Shown: positions 1 to 9,003 of the stretch, in pieces
Position numbering within the stretch: position 1 is the stretch's first letter
Layout of the letters: every line of letters starts with the position of its first letter
From: Aquimarina algicola
GTDB taxonomy: Bacteria; Bacteroidota; Bacteroidia; Flavobacteriales; Flavobacteriaceae
Length of the DNA: 64,000 nt
Direction: 5' to 3'
Assembly (NCBI RefSeq): GCF_006443095.1
Contig: NZ_VFWZ01000008.1
Span: 286,505-350,504 of the forward strand
Notes under the pieces: generated by a model
What the model saw: the letters and a program-made list of their open reading frames with translations, nothing else
What the model was told of the DNA's origin: nothing
Databases searched by the model: none
Made by a program: the position numbers and the translations under genes

Positions 1-116
1 TGCCATCGTACCTTTAGATCGTTATCCAACTTTTTTGCCAAAAACTGTTCTAGGATTTTATCTTCTTCTTCTGGCGAGATGTTTGGATCTAAGAGATTAT
101 TAATGTTGTCTTTCAT
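1..116 (-). CDS. Partial unknown protein downstream of sigma factor
   Basis: An ATG at 116 (minus strand) opens a frame that runs without a stop through the left edge. The visible 38 residues are acidic and hydrophilic (MKDNINNLLDPN, then a run of four Glu). It starts 21 bases after the stop of the sigma factor gene, so the two are probably cotranscribed. In Bacteroidetes, genes in this position often encode an anti-sigma partner or an accessory membrane protein, but nothing visible decides this. Function unknown. Confidence 0.6.
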   Translation of the reverse strand, partial: MKDNINNLLDPNISPEEEDKILEQFLAKKLDNDLKVRW

Positions 117-137
117 TTTGTATTGTAATAAATATTG

Positions 138-689
138 CTAATAATTTTGAGCAAATTGCTCTTTTAATTGTTTGATGCAACGTTCTTTTTGTTTTCTGAT
201 TGTTGCAGGGCTCTTTTGGATTTCTTCTGCAATTTCTGTCAACTTCATTTTACCATAAAAATGCCAGGTTAATAGTTGTTTACAGGATTCACCTAATGAC
301 TCCCAGGCACTTGATAGTTTCGTAAACGCTTCTGATGGTATTGTATCAGTTTCTTCTTTTTGCGCCAGATACGCAATACCATCGATGTCTGTAGTTGCCT
401 TTTTCTGATTTTTTAACCACATCTGAGAGGCCATTTTGGTAAATAGAAAACGCAAATTTCCATATTTTAATTTTCCATCTACAAATCGTGTTCTGAATTC
501 AAGCAATGCATCCATGGTAGCATCGTATGCATCTTCATAACTTGATTTATATTCTCTACATAAATATTTCAACGTTTCTCCAAATTGTTTCAAAAATACT
601 TGCTCAAAAAATTGAGTGTCATTTTTTTGCAAATCAGCTACTAGTTTGTTAAACGATGTTTCCGTTAATCCAAAATTTTTGTGTTCCAT
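138..689 (-). CDS. Sigma-70 family (ECF-like) RNA polymerase sigma factor
   Basis: A 183-residue protein with the two-domain layout of extracytoplasmic-function sigma factors. A region 2-like segment lies around residues 45-95 (YEDAYDATMDALLEF, then LRFLFTKMASQMWLKNQKK). A region 4 helix-turn-helix lies near the C-terminus (KLTEIAEEIQKSPATIRKQK). It would direct RNA polymerase to a small regulon, probably including its own operon. The ATG at 689 fits the family length. The downstream gene begins 21 bases after its stop and may be its regulator. The trigger cannot be read from this sequence. Confidence 0.85.
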   Translation of the reverse strand: MEHKNFGLTETSFNKLVADLQKNDTQFFEQVFLKQFGETLKYLCREYKSSYEDAYDATMDALLEFRTRFVDGKLKYGNLRFLFTKMASQMWLKNQKKATTDIDGIAYLAQKEETDTIPSEAFTKLSSAWESLGESCKQLLTWHFYGKMKLTEIAEEIQKSPATIRKQKERCIKQLKEQFAQNY

Positions 690-1323
690 TCTTATTTATT
701 AGGTTTTGCCAACAAGGATATAGAATAGCTTAACTAAATGTACTAAGAAAAAAACGGTTTGATCACTGATTTTGTATGTATAAATCAAAAAAGTAAAAAA
801 CGTGACATGATTTTACCAAGAAATTTTAAAATCTTGTGTTTTTTTATATAGCCATTTATGAACTATTACGATATTAAAAAGTATTCTTTATTTGAGATTG
901 CTCTACTCTCATCATGATATTTGCATACTATTGCCCTTATATTGGTATAAGTTGTTATATTGATTTGTGTTGTACATTTTGGCAGCAAATCATTTTGTAG
1001 TCGATATGAAACAAAATTCACTTCTTCAAAAATGTACTAAATACTGTATTTTGTAGACTAAACAGGTGAAAAAAGAATTACCCTACTTTTTTATTAAAAA
1101 AATAGTAAGCCCTCAGGATTTTTTTTGAAGAAAATGATATTTACTCATATCAATATGCGTTTTTTCTTGTTTCTGAATCTAAAAGAGAAGTCGTGATCAA
1201 TTACAGGAATAATTGTTCAAGATTATTGTTTGTAAAAGGAGTAATTGATGTTAAATTATCATTTTAGTATCATTTTTGAATGTAAAATGTTATTTTTAAA
1301 GGCCTTAACCTACAATTTATTTT
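690..1323. other. 634-base intergenic region, no gene seen
   Basis: This AT-rich stretch separates the divergently transcribed sigma factor and MtfA-like genes and must carry both promoters. I find no convincing TAnnTTTG element, no strong hairpin, and no open frame longer than about 20 codons. A near match to the -7 element for the sigma gene (TATCCTTG on the minus strand) lies at about 712-719. Confidence 0.5.
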
Positions 1324-2190
1324 TTGAGTCTAGATATCCTTTATTTATTCCTTTATCAGGAAGAGCCTGTTAATCCTGTATTTAGAACTGTACTAGGAGT
1401 AATTATTACTGTTAGTATTGTATCTATATGTGTTTATTACGTTTTAAGGTATCTAGAAACGATTTATGTAAAATATTATAAGAAGCCTTATTATGTTCAT
1501 TTCTATCCAAGTATCAAAAAGTTGCCAGCTCACCTTCAACTATTCTTAGAAGAACATGATTTTTATAAATCATTAGATAAAAAGAGGAAAAAATTTTTTG
1601 TACACCGGTCTGCCAAATTTCTTGAAGCTACACATTTTGCAGGACGAGAAGGACTTGTTATCGATGACTTTATGCGTATGCAAGTGACAATGATGGTGAT
1701 TCAACTTACTTTTGGAATGCGCCATTATCTTCTTGAATATCTTAATACAATTGTGTTATACCCGTCGTCGTTTTATTCTATCCTAAATCAAACAGAAAAT
1801 ATAGGTGAATTTAATCCCAGATCCAAAGCATTGGTCTTATCCTGGAAAGATTTTCAAAAAGGAAATTTGCATCAGGAGAAAGGTAAGAGTTTAGGAATTC
1901 ACGAACTTACCCATGCCATTCATCATAATTCAATTAAAAACAATGATATCAGTTCAGAGATTTTTTATGACACATTTCTTGAATTGGAAAAATATCTTGG
2001 AGCAGTAGAAATACGTCAAAAAATAGTAGAAACCAAAATATTGAGAGAATATGCTTTTACAGATAAGTTTGAATTTATTGCAGTGCTAGTCGAGGTATTT
2101 ATGGAGTCTCCAAAAGAATTAGAACAAACGTTTCCTGAGATTTATGAGTATGTGAAACAAATGCTTAATTTTAGATATTTTGATGTGTAA
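1324..2190 (+). CDS. MtfA-like zinc-dependent peptidase (M90 family)
   Basis: A 288-residue protein with one N-terminal membrane segment (about residues 20-42) followed by a domain like E. coli MtfA. The zinc motif HELTHAIHH carries the HExxH ligands, and a downstream Glu in EFIAVLVEVFMESP is the likely third ligand. MtfA is a zinc peptidase linked to regulation of glucose uptake through Mlc, but no Mlc or PTS gene is nearby, so the physiological substrate here is unknown. No ATG lies between the upstream stop at 1306 and the domain; a TTG at 1324 is the most reasonable start, with ATT at 1315 as an alternative. Confidence 0.8.
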   Translation: MSLDILYLFLYQEEPVNPVFRTVLGVIITVSIVSICVYYVLRYLETIYVKYYKKPYYVHFYPSIKKLPAHLQLFLEEHDFYKSLDKKRKKFFVHRSAKFLEATHFAGREGLVIDDFMRMQVTMMVIQLTFGMRHYLLEYLNTIVLYPSSFYSILNQTENIGEFNPRSKALVLSWKDFQKGNLHQEKGKSLGIHELTHAIHHNSIKNNDISSEIFYDTFLELEKYLGAVEIRQKIVETKILREYAFTDKFEFIAVLVEVFMESPKELEQTFPEIYEYVKQMLNFRYFDV

Positions 2191-2244
2191 TAATTTTCTA
2201 TTTCTTTTGGAAAAGGTATATTTAAATATTAAAAACAAAATCAA

Positions 2245-2955
2245 ATGGAAGAATTTCGACAATCGATACCGGTTAGCTCTTTGACAGATGAAAAAAGAGT
2301 CGCTTTTTATAAAAAGACATACACTCATCTTGCAATGGCTGTTTTATTATTTGTTATTGTAGAATGGCTATTTTTTCAGATCGAACCTATTGTAAATTTT
2401 GCATTTTCTATGACCCAGGGATGGAGATGGTTGATTATGTTGGGTGGTTTTATGCTAGCTACTTCGTATGCAGAAAAGATGGCGTTCAAAAATCATAATA
2501 TCAATCAACAGTATTTAGGTTTATTACTCTATGTAGTTGCAGAGGCTTTTATTTTTATTCCTTTGATAGGTATTGCTATGATGATTGCAGAGAGTGGGGG
2601 AGCTAATATTCTTAATCAAGCTGCTGTATTAACACTTTCTTTATTTACAGGACTTTCTGCTATTGTTCTTATTACTAAAAAAGATTTTTCTTTTCTACGA
2701 TCGATACTTACTATTGGTTTTTTTATAGCAATAGGTTTAATCGTAGCCGGAATGTTATTTGGATTTAATCTAGGATTGTGGTTTAGTGTAGGGATGGTTG
2801 TATTAGCATCAGGATCTATTTTATATCAAACATCTAATATGGTACATAAATATTCAGAAGATCAGTATGTTGGAGCATCTTTAGGATTGTTTGCATCACT
2901 AATGCTATTATTTTGGTACATCTTGAGTATTCTATCAAGATTTAGTGGAGATTAG
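2245..2955 (+). CDS. Bax inhibitor-1/YccA family membrane protein
   Basis: A 236-residue integral membrane protein with about seven hydrophobic helices after a short hydrophilic N-terminus, the usual length and topology of bacterial Bax-inhibitor-1 (UPF0005/YccA) proteins. Family members act as pH-sensitive calcium leak channels or as modulators of FtsH-type proteolysis; which applies here is not visible. It follows the MtfA-like gene by 54 bases in the same direction and ends at a strong hairpin, so the two may form a short operon. Confidence 0.85.
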   Translation: MEEFRQSIPVSSLTDEKRVAFYKKTYTHLAMAVLLFVIVEWLFFQIEPIVNFAFSMTQGWRWLIMLGGFMLATSYAEKMAFKNHNINQQYLGLLLYVVAEAFIFIPLIGIAMMIAESGGANILNQAAVLTLSLFTGLSAIVLITKKDFSFLRSILTIGFFIAIGLIVAGMLFGFNLGLWFSVGMVVLASGSILYQTSNMVHKYSEDQYVGASLGLFASLMLLFWYILSILSRFSGD

Positions 2956-2977
2956 ATTTTTAAAACATTAATAAATA

Positions 2978-3012
2978 AATAACCCCTATAAGTAAATCTT
3001 ATAGGGGTTATT
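2978..3012. terminator. Bidirectional rho-independent terminator
   Basis: A perfect 15-bp stem (2978-2992 with 2998-3012) closes a 5-base loop and is followed by a T-run. It sits between the converging Bax-inhibitor-1 and ypdA genes and can serve both. Confidence 0.9.
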
Positions 3013-3014
3013 TT

Positions 3015-3980
3015 TTATACTTTTTTCATAATATCGTTTAGTATCATAGTCGCATGAACTCTGGAATTTTCAATAAACCAAATATGGGTATCCATACCAC
3101 CACAGATTACCCCAGCCAGATATAGATTTTTTATGTTAGTCTCCATCGTATCCTGGTTGTATTGTGGATATAACTTATGGTCGTTTGATAGTTCGATTCC
3201 TATTTGTTTTAAAAATGTAAAATTTGGTGTATATCCTGTTAATGCTAATACATAGTCATTATCAATATTAGACTCTCCTTCGGGAGTTTCAATACTGATT
3301 GTATTTGAGTCTATCTTTTTTACAGTACTATTATAATAAACTTTAATACTTCCTTCTTCGATACGATTTATGATATCGGGTCTTACCCAATATTTTACAC
3401 GCTGACCAATTTCAGGTCCACGAATAATCATAGTTACTTCTGCACCCTTTCTATAACATTCTAACGCGGCATCAACAGCAGAATTACTTGCTCCTATGAC
3501 TGCTAATTTTTGTTTTGCATAAAAATGTGGGTCTTTATAATAATGCGAAACTTTAGGAAGTTCTTCGCCTTGAACGTTGAGGGTATTGGGTAAATCATAA
3601 AAACCGGTTGCAACAATTACATATGTGCAAGAATATTCACTTTTATCTGTGGTGACGATAAACGAGTCATGATTTTTGGTTACAATATTGACTTTCTCAA
3701 AAAGTTGAATATTTAGATCATTAGACGTTACAATTCTTCTGTAATACTCCAATGCTTCATTACGTTTTGGTTTAGCCTCTTTACTAATGAATGGAATTTG
3801 ATCTATTTCAAGTTTTTCTGAAGAAGAAAAAAACTGCATGTTAAGAGGATAATTATATAAGGAATTGGTTATCGTTCCTTTTTCTATAATAATATAATTG
3901 AGTCCTTTTTTTTGTGCTTCCAGACCACAAGCAATGCCTATAGGACCACCTCCGATTATAATTAAATCTGTCTTGATCAT
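3015..3980 (-). CDS. ypdA: YpdA family bacillithiol disulfide reductase
   Basis: A 321-residue flavoprotein with an FAD-binding GGGPIG motif at residues 10-15 and a second Rossmann motif (VIGASNSAVDAALE) for NADPH. The overall order is thioredoxin reductase-like but without a CxxC redox pair, as in YpdA/Bdr. These enzymes reduce bacillithiol disulfide with NADPH in the cytoplasm, which suggests that this organism makes bacillithiol. The gene begins directly after the rpe stop codon, so the two are cotranscribed. No bacillithiol synthesis gene is in the window. Confidence 0.88.
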   Translation of the reverse strand: MIKTDLIIIGGGPIGIACGLEAQKKGLNYIIIEKGTITNSLYNYPLNMQFFSSSEKLEIDQIPFISKEAKPKRNEALEYYRRIVTSNDLNIQLFEKVNIVTKNHDSFIVTTDKSEYSCTYVIVATGFYDLPNTLNVQGEELPKVSHYYKDPHFYAKQKLAVIGASNSAVDAALECYRKGAEVTMIIRGPEIGQRVKYWVRPDIINRIEEGSIKVYYNSTVKKIDSNTISIETPEGESNIDNDYVLALTGYTPNFTFLKQIGIELSNDHKLYPQYNQDTMETNIKNLYLAGVICGGMDTHIWFIENSRVHATMILNDIMKKV

Positions 3981-4634
3981 TTAAGAAATTATACTTTTTA
4001 GCTCCTTAATTGTTTGAACAGGATTTTTACTTTTGAATACAAAACTACCGGCAACAAGTACATCTGCACCAGCTTCTATAAGTTGTTTTGCGTTTTGATC
4101 GGTTACACCACCATCAATTTCAATCATGGTTTGTGAATTGTTTCTATTGATTATTTCTTTGAGTTGTTTAACCTTTTTATAGGTGTTTTCTATAAATGAC
4201 TGCCCTCCAAATCCCGGATTGACACTCATTATACAAACCAAGTCAATATCATGGATTACATCTTCTAACAGAGAAACGTTTGTATGTGGATTTATAGCCA
4301 CACCAGCTTTCATACCTTCTGATTTAATTGCTTGAAGCGTTCTGTGCAAATGTGTACATGCTTCATAATGCACAGTAAGAATATCACTTCCTAAATCAGC
4401 AAACGTTTTGATATATCTGTCTGGATCTACAATCATAAGATGTACATCAATTGTCTTGGAAGCATGTTTTACAATGTCTCGCAAAACAGGCATTCCAAAT
4501 GATATATTAGGAACAAAAACTCCATCCATAATATCAATGTGAAACCAATCGGCATCACTATTGTTAATCATTTCTACATCTCTTTGAAGATTAGCAAAAT
4601 CAGCTGCTAATACAGAAGGAGCGATATATTTCAT
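3981..4634 (-). CDS. rpe: Ribulose-phosphate 3-epimerase
   Basis: A 217-residue TIM-barrel enzyme of normal family length. It interconverts ribulose 5-phosphate and xylulose 5-phosphate in the pentose phosphate pathway. Family motifs are clear: the N-terminal APSVLAADFANL, the metal-binding HIDIMDGVFVPNIS, and the phosphate-binding MSVNPGFGGQSF and EIDGGV segments. A promoter-like element lies 26 bases upstream, and ypdA follows with no gap. Confidence 0.96.
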   Translation of the reverse strand: MKYIAPSVLAADFANLQRDVEMINNSDADWFHIDIMDGVFVPNISFGMPVLRDIVKHASKTIDVHLMIVDPDRYIKTFADLGSDILTVHYEACTHLHRTLQAIKSEGMKAGVAINPHTNVSLLEDVIHDIDLVCIMSVNPGFGGQSFIENTYKKVKQLKEIINRNNSQTMIEIDGGVTDQNAKQLIEAGADVLVAGSFVFKSKNPVQTIKELKSIIS

Positions 4635-4659
4635 AGCTATAAAGTTGAATTATTTTTGG

Positions 4660-4667
4660 CAAAAGTA
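4660..4667 (-). promoter_or_regulatory. -7 promoter element for rpe-ypdA
   Basis: On the minus strand this reads TACTTTTG, a match to the Bacteroidetes TAnnTTTG element, with the extended form TAGTACTTTTG. It lies 26 bases upstream of the rpe ATG. No clear TTG -33 element is seen at the expected distance. Confidence 0.5.
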
Positions 4668-4771
4668 CTACTTAAGTTTTAAACTCAGTACTCTTACTTT
4701 TTTTAAATTATTCAGCATGTCTAAAAGCCGTTGTTTATTCTGCAAATTATTATATCTAATCATGTGATTAG

Positions 4772-5179
4772 TTATACTGGTTTGATAAATTTTTGAATTA
4801 AATAGGATATGCTTTTGAAGTGTTCGGGATTATGTGTTTTTTCGTTTTCTAAAAAATTTTGCAATTCATCATGGCTATTATGACCTGATACAATGGTGAA
4901 TGAAGAGTGATATTCTGAGAAAGAAATACCTTTTACCGGCTTATCTAACATTTTGATGATGTTGTAGTGTCTAGAATCTTTTTTTATTTTATCAAAAAGC
5001 GTTTTAATATCTTCTTCCTGACCTTCTAATACCTGAAAGAAGTTTCCCTCGGAATAAATTAAGATACCTGTTATTTTTTTATCATTATTTTGGAGCTTTA
5101 CATACTTCATAAGTTCTTCTATATCAGAGTCTGATATGCTTTTGCTAATTGTACTTACATAGCTAACAATGTATCTCAT
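4772..5179 (-). CDS. Stand-alone BLUF domain blue-light sensor
   Basis: A 135-residue protein whose first ~93 residues form a BLUF (blue light using FAD) domain. The residues that make the flavin photocycle are present: Tyr7, Asn31 and Gln49 within FFQVLEG, at the same spacing as in PixD-type proteins. The rest is a short C-terminal helical tail with no fused output domain. Short BLUF proteins signal through protein partners; no obvious partner is adjacent. It is monocistronic, with AT-rich gaps on both sides. Confidence 0.92.
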   Translation of the reverse strand: MRYIVSYVSTISKSISDSDIEELMKYVKLQNNDKKITGILIYSEGNFFQVLEGQEEDIKTLFDKIKKDSRHYNIIKMLDKPVKGISFSEYHSSFTIVSGHNSHDELQNFLENEKTHNPEHFKSISYLIQKFIKPV

Positions 5180-5547
5180 TTTATTCAGGTTATGTCTATT
5201 TATTGTTTTGGTTGTTAACTAAAGTTACAAATTTTATATACTGTTTCGTATTGGATTTTGAGATTTTTAACTCCGAAAAGAGTTATAAACTATTTTGAAT
5301 GCTTTTTAAGATGTGTTGTAAGTTTTTGATTAATAGTATTATAGTCAATAAATATTTAATCTGTGTCGTATCTTTTTCTTATTCGTATCTAGAGGATAAA
5401 TACTTAAAGATTAGATGATCTAAACACTAAGGAGCGCAATTCTGATTTTAAAAAGAAAAAACCACCGGTAATCAGCCGGTGGTCATTCATCAATCAAAAA
5501 ACGAACAGTTATGTTATAAAACTGTTTGTAGCCGCAAATTTAGGAAT
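5180..5547. other. 368-base intergenic region
   Basis: It holds the rpoD terminator (5461-5483) and the upstream region of the BLUF gene. A near match to the -7 element on the minus strand lies around 5225-5240 (CAAATTTTATA on the plus strand, one base too long). No ORF or RNA gene is seen. Confidence 0.6.
5461..5483 (-). terminator. rpoD rho-independent terminator
   Basis: A GC-rich 8-bp stem (ACCACCGG at 5461-5468 with CCGGTGGT at 5476-5483) is followed on the minus strand by a T-rich run, 65 bases after the rpoD stop. Confidence 0.85.
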
Positions 5548-6411
5548 TTATCCTAAATATGTTTTCAATATTTTACTTCTTGAAGTATGTTTTAATCTTC
5601 TTATTGCTTTTTCTTTGATTTGTCTTACACGTTCGCGAGTAAGATCAAATGTTTCTCCTATTTCCTCTAGAGTCATAGGATGCTGATCTCCAAGGCCAAA
5701 GTATAACCTAATAACATCTGCTTCTCTAGGAGTAAGTGTTTCTAATGCTCTTTCTATTTCGGTTCTAAGCGACTCATGTAATAATGTTCTGTCAGGATTA
5801 GGAGACTCTCCAGAGTTCAATACATCATAAAGGTTAGAATCCTCACCTTCTACTAGAGGTGCATCCATACTAACATGACGTCCTGAGTTTTTCATTGACT
5901 CTTTTACATCATTAATGGTCATATCTAATTCTTTTGCAATTTCTTCTGCACTTGGTGGACGCTCATGAGATTGCTCTAAGAAAGCATATGTTTTGTTTAT
6001 TTTGTTTATAGAACCAATTTTATTAAGAGGTAAACGAACAATACGTGATTGTTCTGCAAGTGCCTGAAGGATAGATTGACGAATCCACCACACGGCATAT
6101 GAAATAAATTTAAAACCTCTTGTCTCATCAAAACGCTTTGCAGCTTTGATAAGTCCCAAATTACCTTCATTAATAAGGTCAGGAAGGGTTAATCCCTGAT
6201 TTTGATATTGTTTTGCAACAGATACCACAAATCTAAGATTAGCCTTTGTTAGTTTTTCAAGGGCTCTCTCATCACCAGCCTTAATTCTTTGTGCTAATTC
6301 TACTTCTTCATCTGCAGTAATAAGATCTACTTTCCCTATTTCTTGCAAATATTTGTCTAGCGAAGCCGTCTCACGATTCGTAACCTGCTTCGTAATCTTA
6401 AGTTGTCTCAT
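5548..6411 (-). CDS. rpoD: Housekeeping RNA polymerase sigma factor RpoD/SigA
   Basis: A 287-residue primary sigma factor in the short form typical of Bacteroidetes, lacking region 1.1. Region 1.2 (TASLDKYLQEIGKVDLIT), region 2 with the -10 recognition and melting segment (FKFISYAVWWIRQSILQALA), region 3, and region 4 with its helix-turn-helix (MTLEEIGETFDLTRERVRQI) follow in order. It directs core polymerase to most promoters, here of the TAnnTTTG type. The start is supported by a strong Shine-Dalgarno sequence, unusual in this phylum. The gene stands alone between two terminators. Confidence 0.96.
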   Translation of the reverse strand: MRQLKITKQVTNRETASLDKYLQEIGKVDLITADEEVELAQRIKAGDERALEKLTKANLRFVVSVAKQYQNQGLTLPDLINEGNLGLIKAAKRFDETRGFKFISYAVWWIRQSILQALAEQSRIVRLPLNKIGSINKINKTYAFLEQSHERPPSAEEIAKELDMTINDVKESMKNSGRHVSMDAPLVEGEDSNLYDVLNSGESPNPDRTLLHESLRTEIERALETLTPREADVIRLYFGLGDQHPMTLEEIGETFDLTRERVRQIKEKAIRRLKHTSRSKILKTYLG

Positions 6412-6418
6412 CTATGTT

Positions 6419-6424
6419 CTCCTT
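6419..6424 (-). promoter_or_regulatory. Strong Shine-Dalgarno of rpoD
   Basis: The minus strand reads AAGGAG seven bases before the rpoD ATG. Most genes in this window have no recognisable Shine-Dalgarno, as is usual in Bacteroidetes, so this one stands out and fixes the start codon. Confidence 0.7.
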
Positions 6425-6587
6425 GAAATTTAATATGTGAATATTTAGGGCTTTTATCTTTTTATACGTAAGATGTTACCAAAATGTTACAAAATAGTTG
6501 ATTTTTTATTTTAAATTTTATTTTTCAATAAATGAAAAGCCTCTCAAAGTCAAATAATTTAAGGGTTTGAAGATATTCTACAATACC

Positions 6588-6626
6588 AAAAAATCGCTTT
6601 TTGAATAATTCAAAAAGCGATTTTTT
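6588..6626 (-). terminator. pnp rho-independent terminator
   Basis: A perfect 18-bp inverted repeat (6588-6605 with 6609-6626) with a 3-base loop and A/T-rich ends lies 25 bases after the pnp stop. It could work in both directions. Confidence 0.88.
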
Positions 6627-6650
6627 TGATGTAATTATGAATTAAAAAAA

Positions 6651-8819
6651 TTAATTCTCTTTGTTTTGTTGTGGTTTTCTATCTCCTTTAGGTTTACCTT
6701 CAGGTCTAGGAGGTCTTTTAAGTAATGCTTTTCTAGATACCTTTTCTTTTCTGGTTTTTGGATCGATACCAAAATACTTAACGTCTATAACATCTCCAAG
6801 GTTTACAACATCGGTTACATTATTAGTACGTTCCCATGCCAATTCAGAAATATGGAGTAAAACTTCATTACCAGGTGCTTCTACATATTCTACAACAGCA
6901 CCAAAATCAAGAATTTTTACCACTTTTACTTCATAAACACTGCCTACTTCAGCTTTAAAAGTTATCGCATTGATTCTTTGTATTACCTGATCTATTTTTT
7001 CTTGGCTAACACCTAGAATTTCAACAATTCCAAGATCTCCTTCTTCTTCAATTACAATAGTAGTTTCAGTTTCTTTTTGCATTTCCTGAATAACTTTACC
7101 TCCAGGCCCTATAACTGCACCAATATACTCCTCTGGAATAGTTACTTTAACCATTTTTGGAGCATGTGGTTTCACAGATTCATTAGGTGTAGCAATAGTA
7201 TCAGTAAGTTTTTCTAAGATATGCAATCTGCCTTCTCTTGCTTGTTTTAGTGCTTTTACTAAAATCTCGTACGAAAGCCCTTTGATTTTGATATCCATTT
7301 GACATGCAGTAATACCATCTTCTGTACCAGTAACTTTGAAGTCCATATCTCCAAGATGATCTTCATCTCCTAAAATATCAGAAAGTACTGCATATTGATC
7401 TCCATCAGATATTAACCCCATCGCAATTCCTGATACTGGTTTTTTTAATTCAATACCAGCATCCATTAATGCCATAGTACCTGAACATACTGTTGCCATA
7501 GATGAAGAACCATTTGATTCTAATACTTCAGAAACAACTCTTACTGTATATGGGCAATCTTCAGGGATCATCCCTTTTAATGCTCTCTGTGCCAAATTTC
7601 CATGACCAACTTCTCTTCGTGAAGTACCTCTTAATGGTCTTGCTTCTCCAGTAGAGAAAGGAGGGAAGTTATAATGTAGATAAAATGTTTCTTCGCTCTG
7701 TTGCGTAGGGAGATCAATAACATTTGCTTCTCTAGAAGTACCTAGTGTAACTGTAGCTAATGCTTGAGTTTCACCTCTCGTAAAAATTGAAGAACCATGT
7801 GTAGAGGGTAAGTAATCAACTTCACACCATATTGGTCTAATATCAGTTGTTTTTCTACCATCTAATCGAATACCTTCGTCTAAAACAAGTTTGCGTACTG
7901 CTTCTTTGTGCGCTTTACTAAAATATTTAGACACTAGATCGCCTATTTCTTCTAGTTCTTCTTCTGTAAACATTGCTTTTATCTCTTCTTTTACCTCAGA
8001 GAAAGCTAAACCTCTCTCTTTTTTAGAAGATCCTGATTTTGCAATGTCATAACATTTTTGGTAGGCAGCTTCGTATATTTTCTTTTCTAATGCTTCATCA
8101 TTGTTTTCTTCTTCATACTCACGAGTTTCTTTTTTACCGAAAGCTTCTGCAAGTTTTAGTTGCGCTTCGCATTGTACTTTGATAGCTTCGTGAGCAAATT
8201 TGATAGCTTCTGTCATTTCTTCTTCAGAAACTTCATCCATTTCACCTTCAACCATCGCTACAGAATCTGCAGAGGCTCCAACCATTAAATCTATATCGGC
8301 ATTTTCTAACTGGGCACGACTTGGGTTGATGATAAATTCTCCGTCAACTCTTGCGACTCTTACTTCAGAGATCGGAGTTTCAAAAGGAATATCAGATAAT
8401 TGAATTGCTGTAGAAGCTGCAAGTCCTGCCAAAGCATCAGGCATTACATCATCATCATGAGACATAAGTTGAATCATAACCTGAGTCTCTGCATGGTAAT
8501 CTTTTGGAAAAAGAGGTCTAAGTACTCTATCTACTAATCGCATAGTAAGAATTTCTTCTGTACTTGGTCTTGCTTCTCTCTTGAAGAAACCTCCTGGATA
8601 GCGCCCGGCAGCTGCAAATTTCTCTCGATAATCTACGGTAAGGGGTAAAAAATCTACTGTACCTGCTTCATAAGAAGAAACTACGGTACATAATAGCATC
8701 GCTTTACCCATTTGAACTACAACAGACCCATGGGCTTGTTTTGCTAATTTTCCGGTTTCGAGGGTAATCTGTCTTCCATCACCCAAATCGATAACCTCTT
8801 GATACACTTTTGGAATCAT
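6651..8819 (-). CDS. pnp: Polyribonucleotide nucleotidyltransferase (PNPase)
   Basis: A 722-residue phosphorolytic 3'-to-5' exoribonuclease for mRNA turnover. It has two RNase PH domains (the second around residues 320-550, with LDGRKTTDIRPIWCE and GMIPEDCPY) linked by a helical domain, then a KH domain (IPEEYIGAVIGPGGKVIQEM) and an S1 domain ending in a basic tail (RPPRPEGKPKGDRKPQQ). All domains are intact. It lies downstream of rpsO, the same order as in E. coli, and its leader contains several hairpins that may be an autoregulatory site. Confidence 0.97.
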   Translation of the reverse strand: MIPKVYQEVIDLGDGRQITLETGKLAKQAHGSVVVQMGKAMLLCTVVSSYEAGTVDFLPLTVDYREKFAAAGRYPGGFFKREARPSTEEILTMRLVDRVLRPLFPKDYHAETQVMIQLMSHDDDVMPDALAGLAASTAIQLSDIPFETPISEVRVARVDGEFIINPSRAQLENADIDLMVGASADSVAMVEGEMDEVSEEEMTEAIKFAHEAIKVQCEAQLKLAEAFGKKETREYEEENNDEALEKKIYEAAYQKCYDIAKSGSSKKERGLAFSEVKEEIKAMFTEEELEEIGDLVSKYFSKAHKEAVRKLVLDEGIRLDGRKTTDIRPIWCEVDYLPSTHGSSIFTRGETQALATVTLGTSREANVIDLPTQQSEETFYLHYNFPPFSTGEARPLRGTSRREVGHGNLAQRALKGMIPEDCPYTVRVVSEVLESNGSSSMATVCSGTMALMDAGIELKKPVSGIAMGLISDGDQYAVLSDILGDEDHLGDMDFKVTGTEDGITACQMDIKIKGLSYEILVKALKQAREGRLHILEKLTDTIATPNESVKPHAPKMVKVTIPEEYIGAVIGPGGKVIQEMQKETETTIVIEEEGDLGIVEILGVSQEKIDQVIQRINAITFKAEVGSVYEVKVVKILDFGAVVEYVEAPGNEVLLHISELAWERTNNVTDVVNLGDVIDVKYFGIDPKTRKEKVSRKALLKRPPRPEGKPKGDRKPQQNKEN

Positions 8820-8843
8820 ATATTTTTTGTGATTTTAATTTAT

Positions 8844-8977
8844 CCTTTTGATATGCAAAAGGTAAATTAGTTAAACATTGGTTTCCGTCTTACTTGGACG
8901 GACAAGGTTGTGTTGTTGTAGTTGCGCGACCAATGAAAAACTAAGGCATGCATTTGCGTGATAATAATTGCAAATGC
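8844..8977 (-). promoter_or_regulatory. Structured leader of pnp
   Basis: The stretch upstream of pnp contains three nested or adjacent inverted repeats on the minus-strand transcript. A 7-bp hairpin (8844-8850 with 8856-8862) includes the purine-rich sequence before the start codon. A larger element is closed by 7 bp (8876-8882 with 8929-8935) and encloses a 5-bp GC-rich hairpin (8885-8889 with 8897-8901). An 8-bp hairpin (8950-8957 with 8970-8977) lies further upstream. In E. coli, pnp is autoregulated through a leader stem-loop; a similar role here is inferred. Confidence 0.45.
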
Positions 8978-9003
8978 TTTTTATTAGTGTAATATACTAA
9001 ATT

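Noticed and set aside
1134..1196. 20-codon ORF in the sigma/MtfA gap
   Set aside because: Very short, AT-rich composition and no ribosome-binding site or context; expected by chance.
8881..8935. Possible tRNA or small structural RNA near pnp
   Set aside because: Too short for a tRNA, with no T-loop sequence; better explained as part of the pnp leader.
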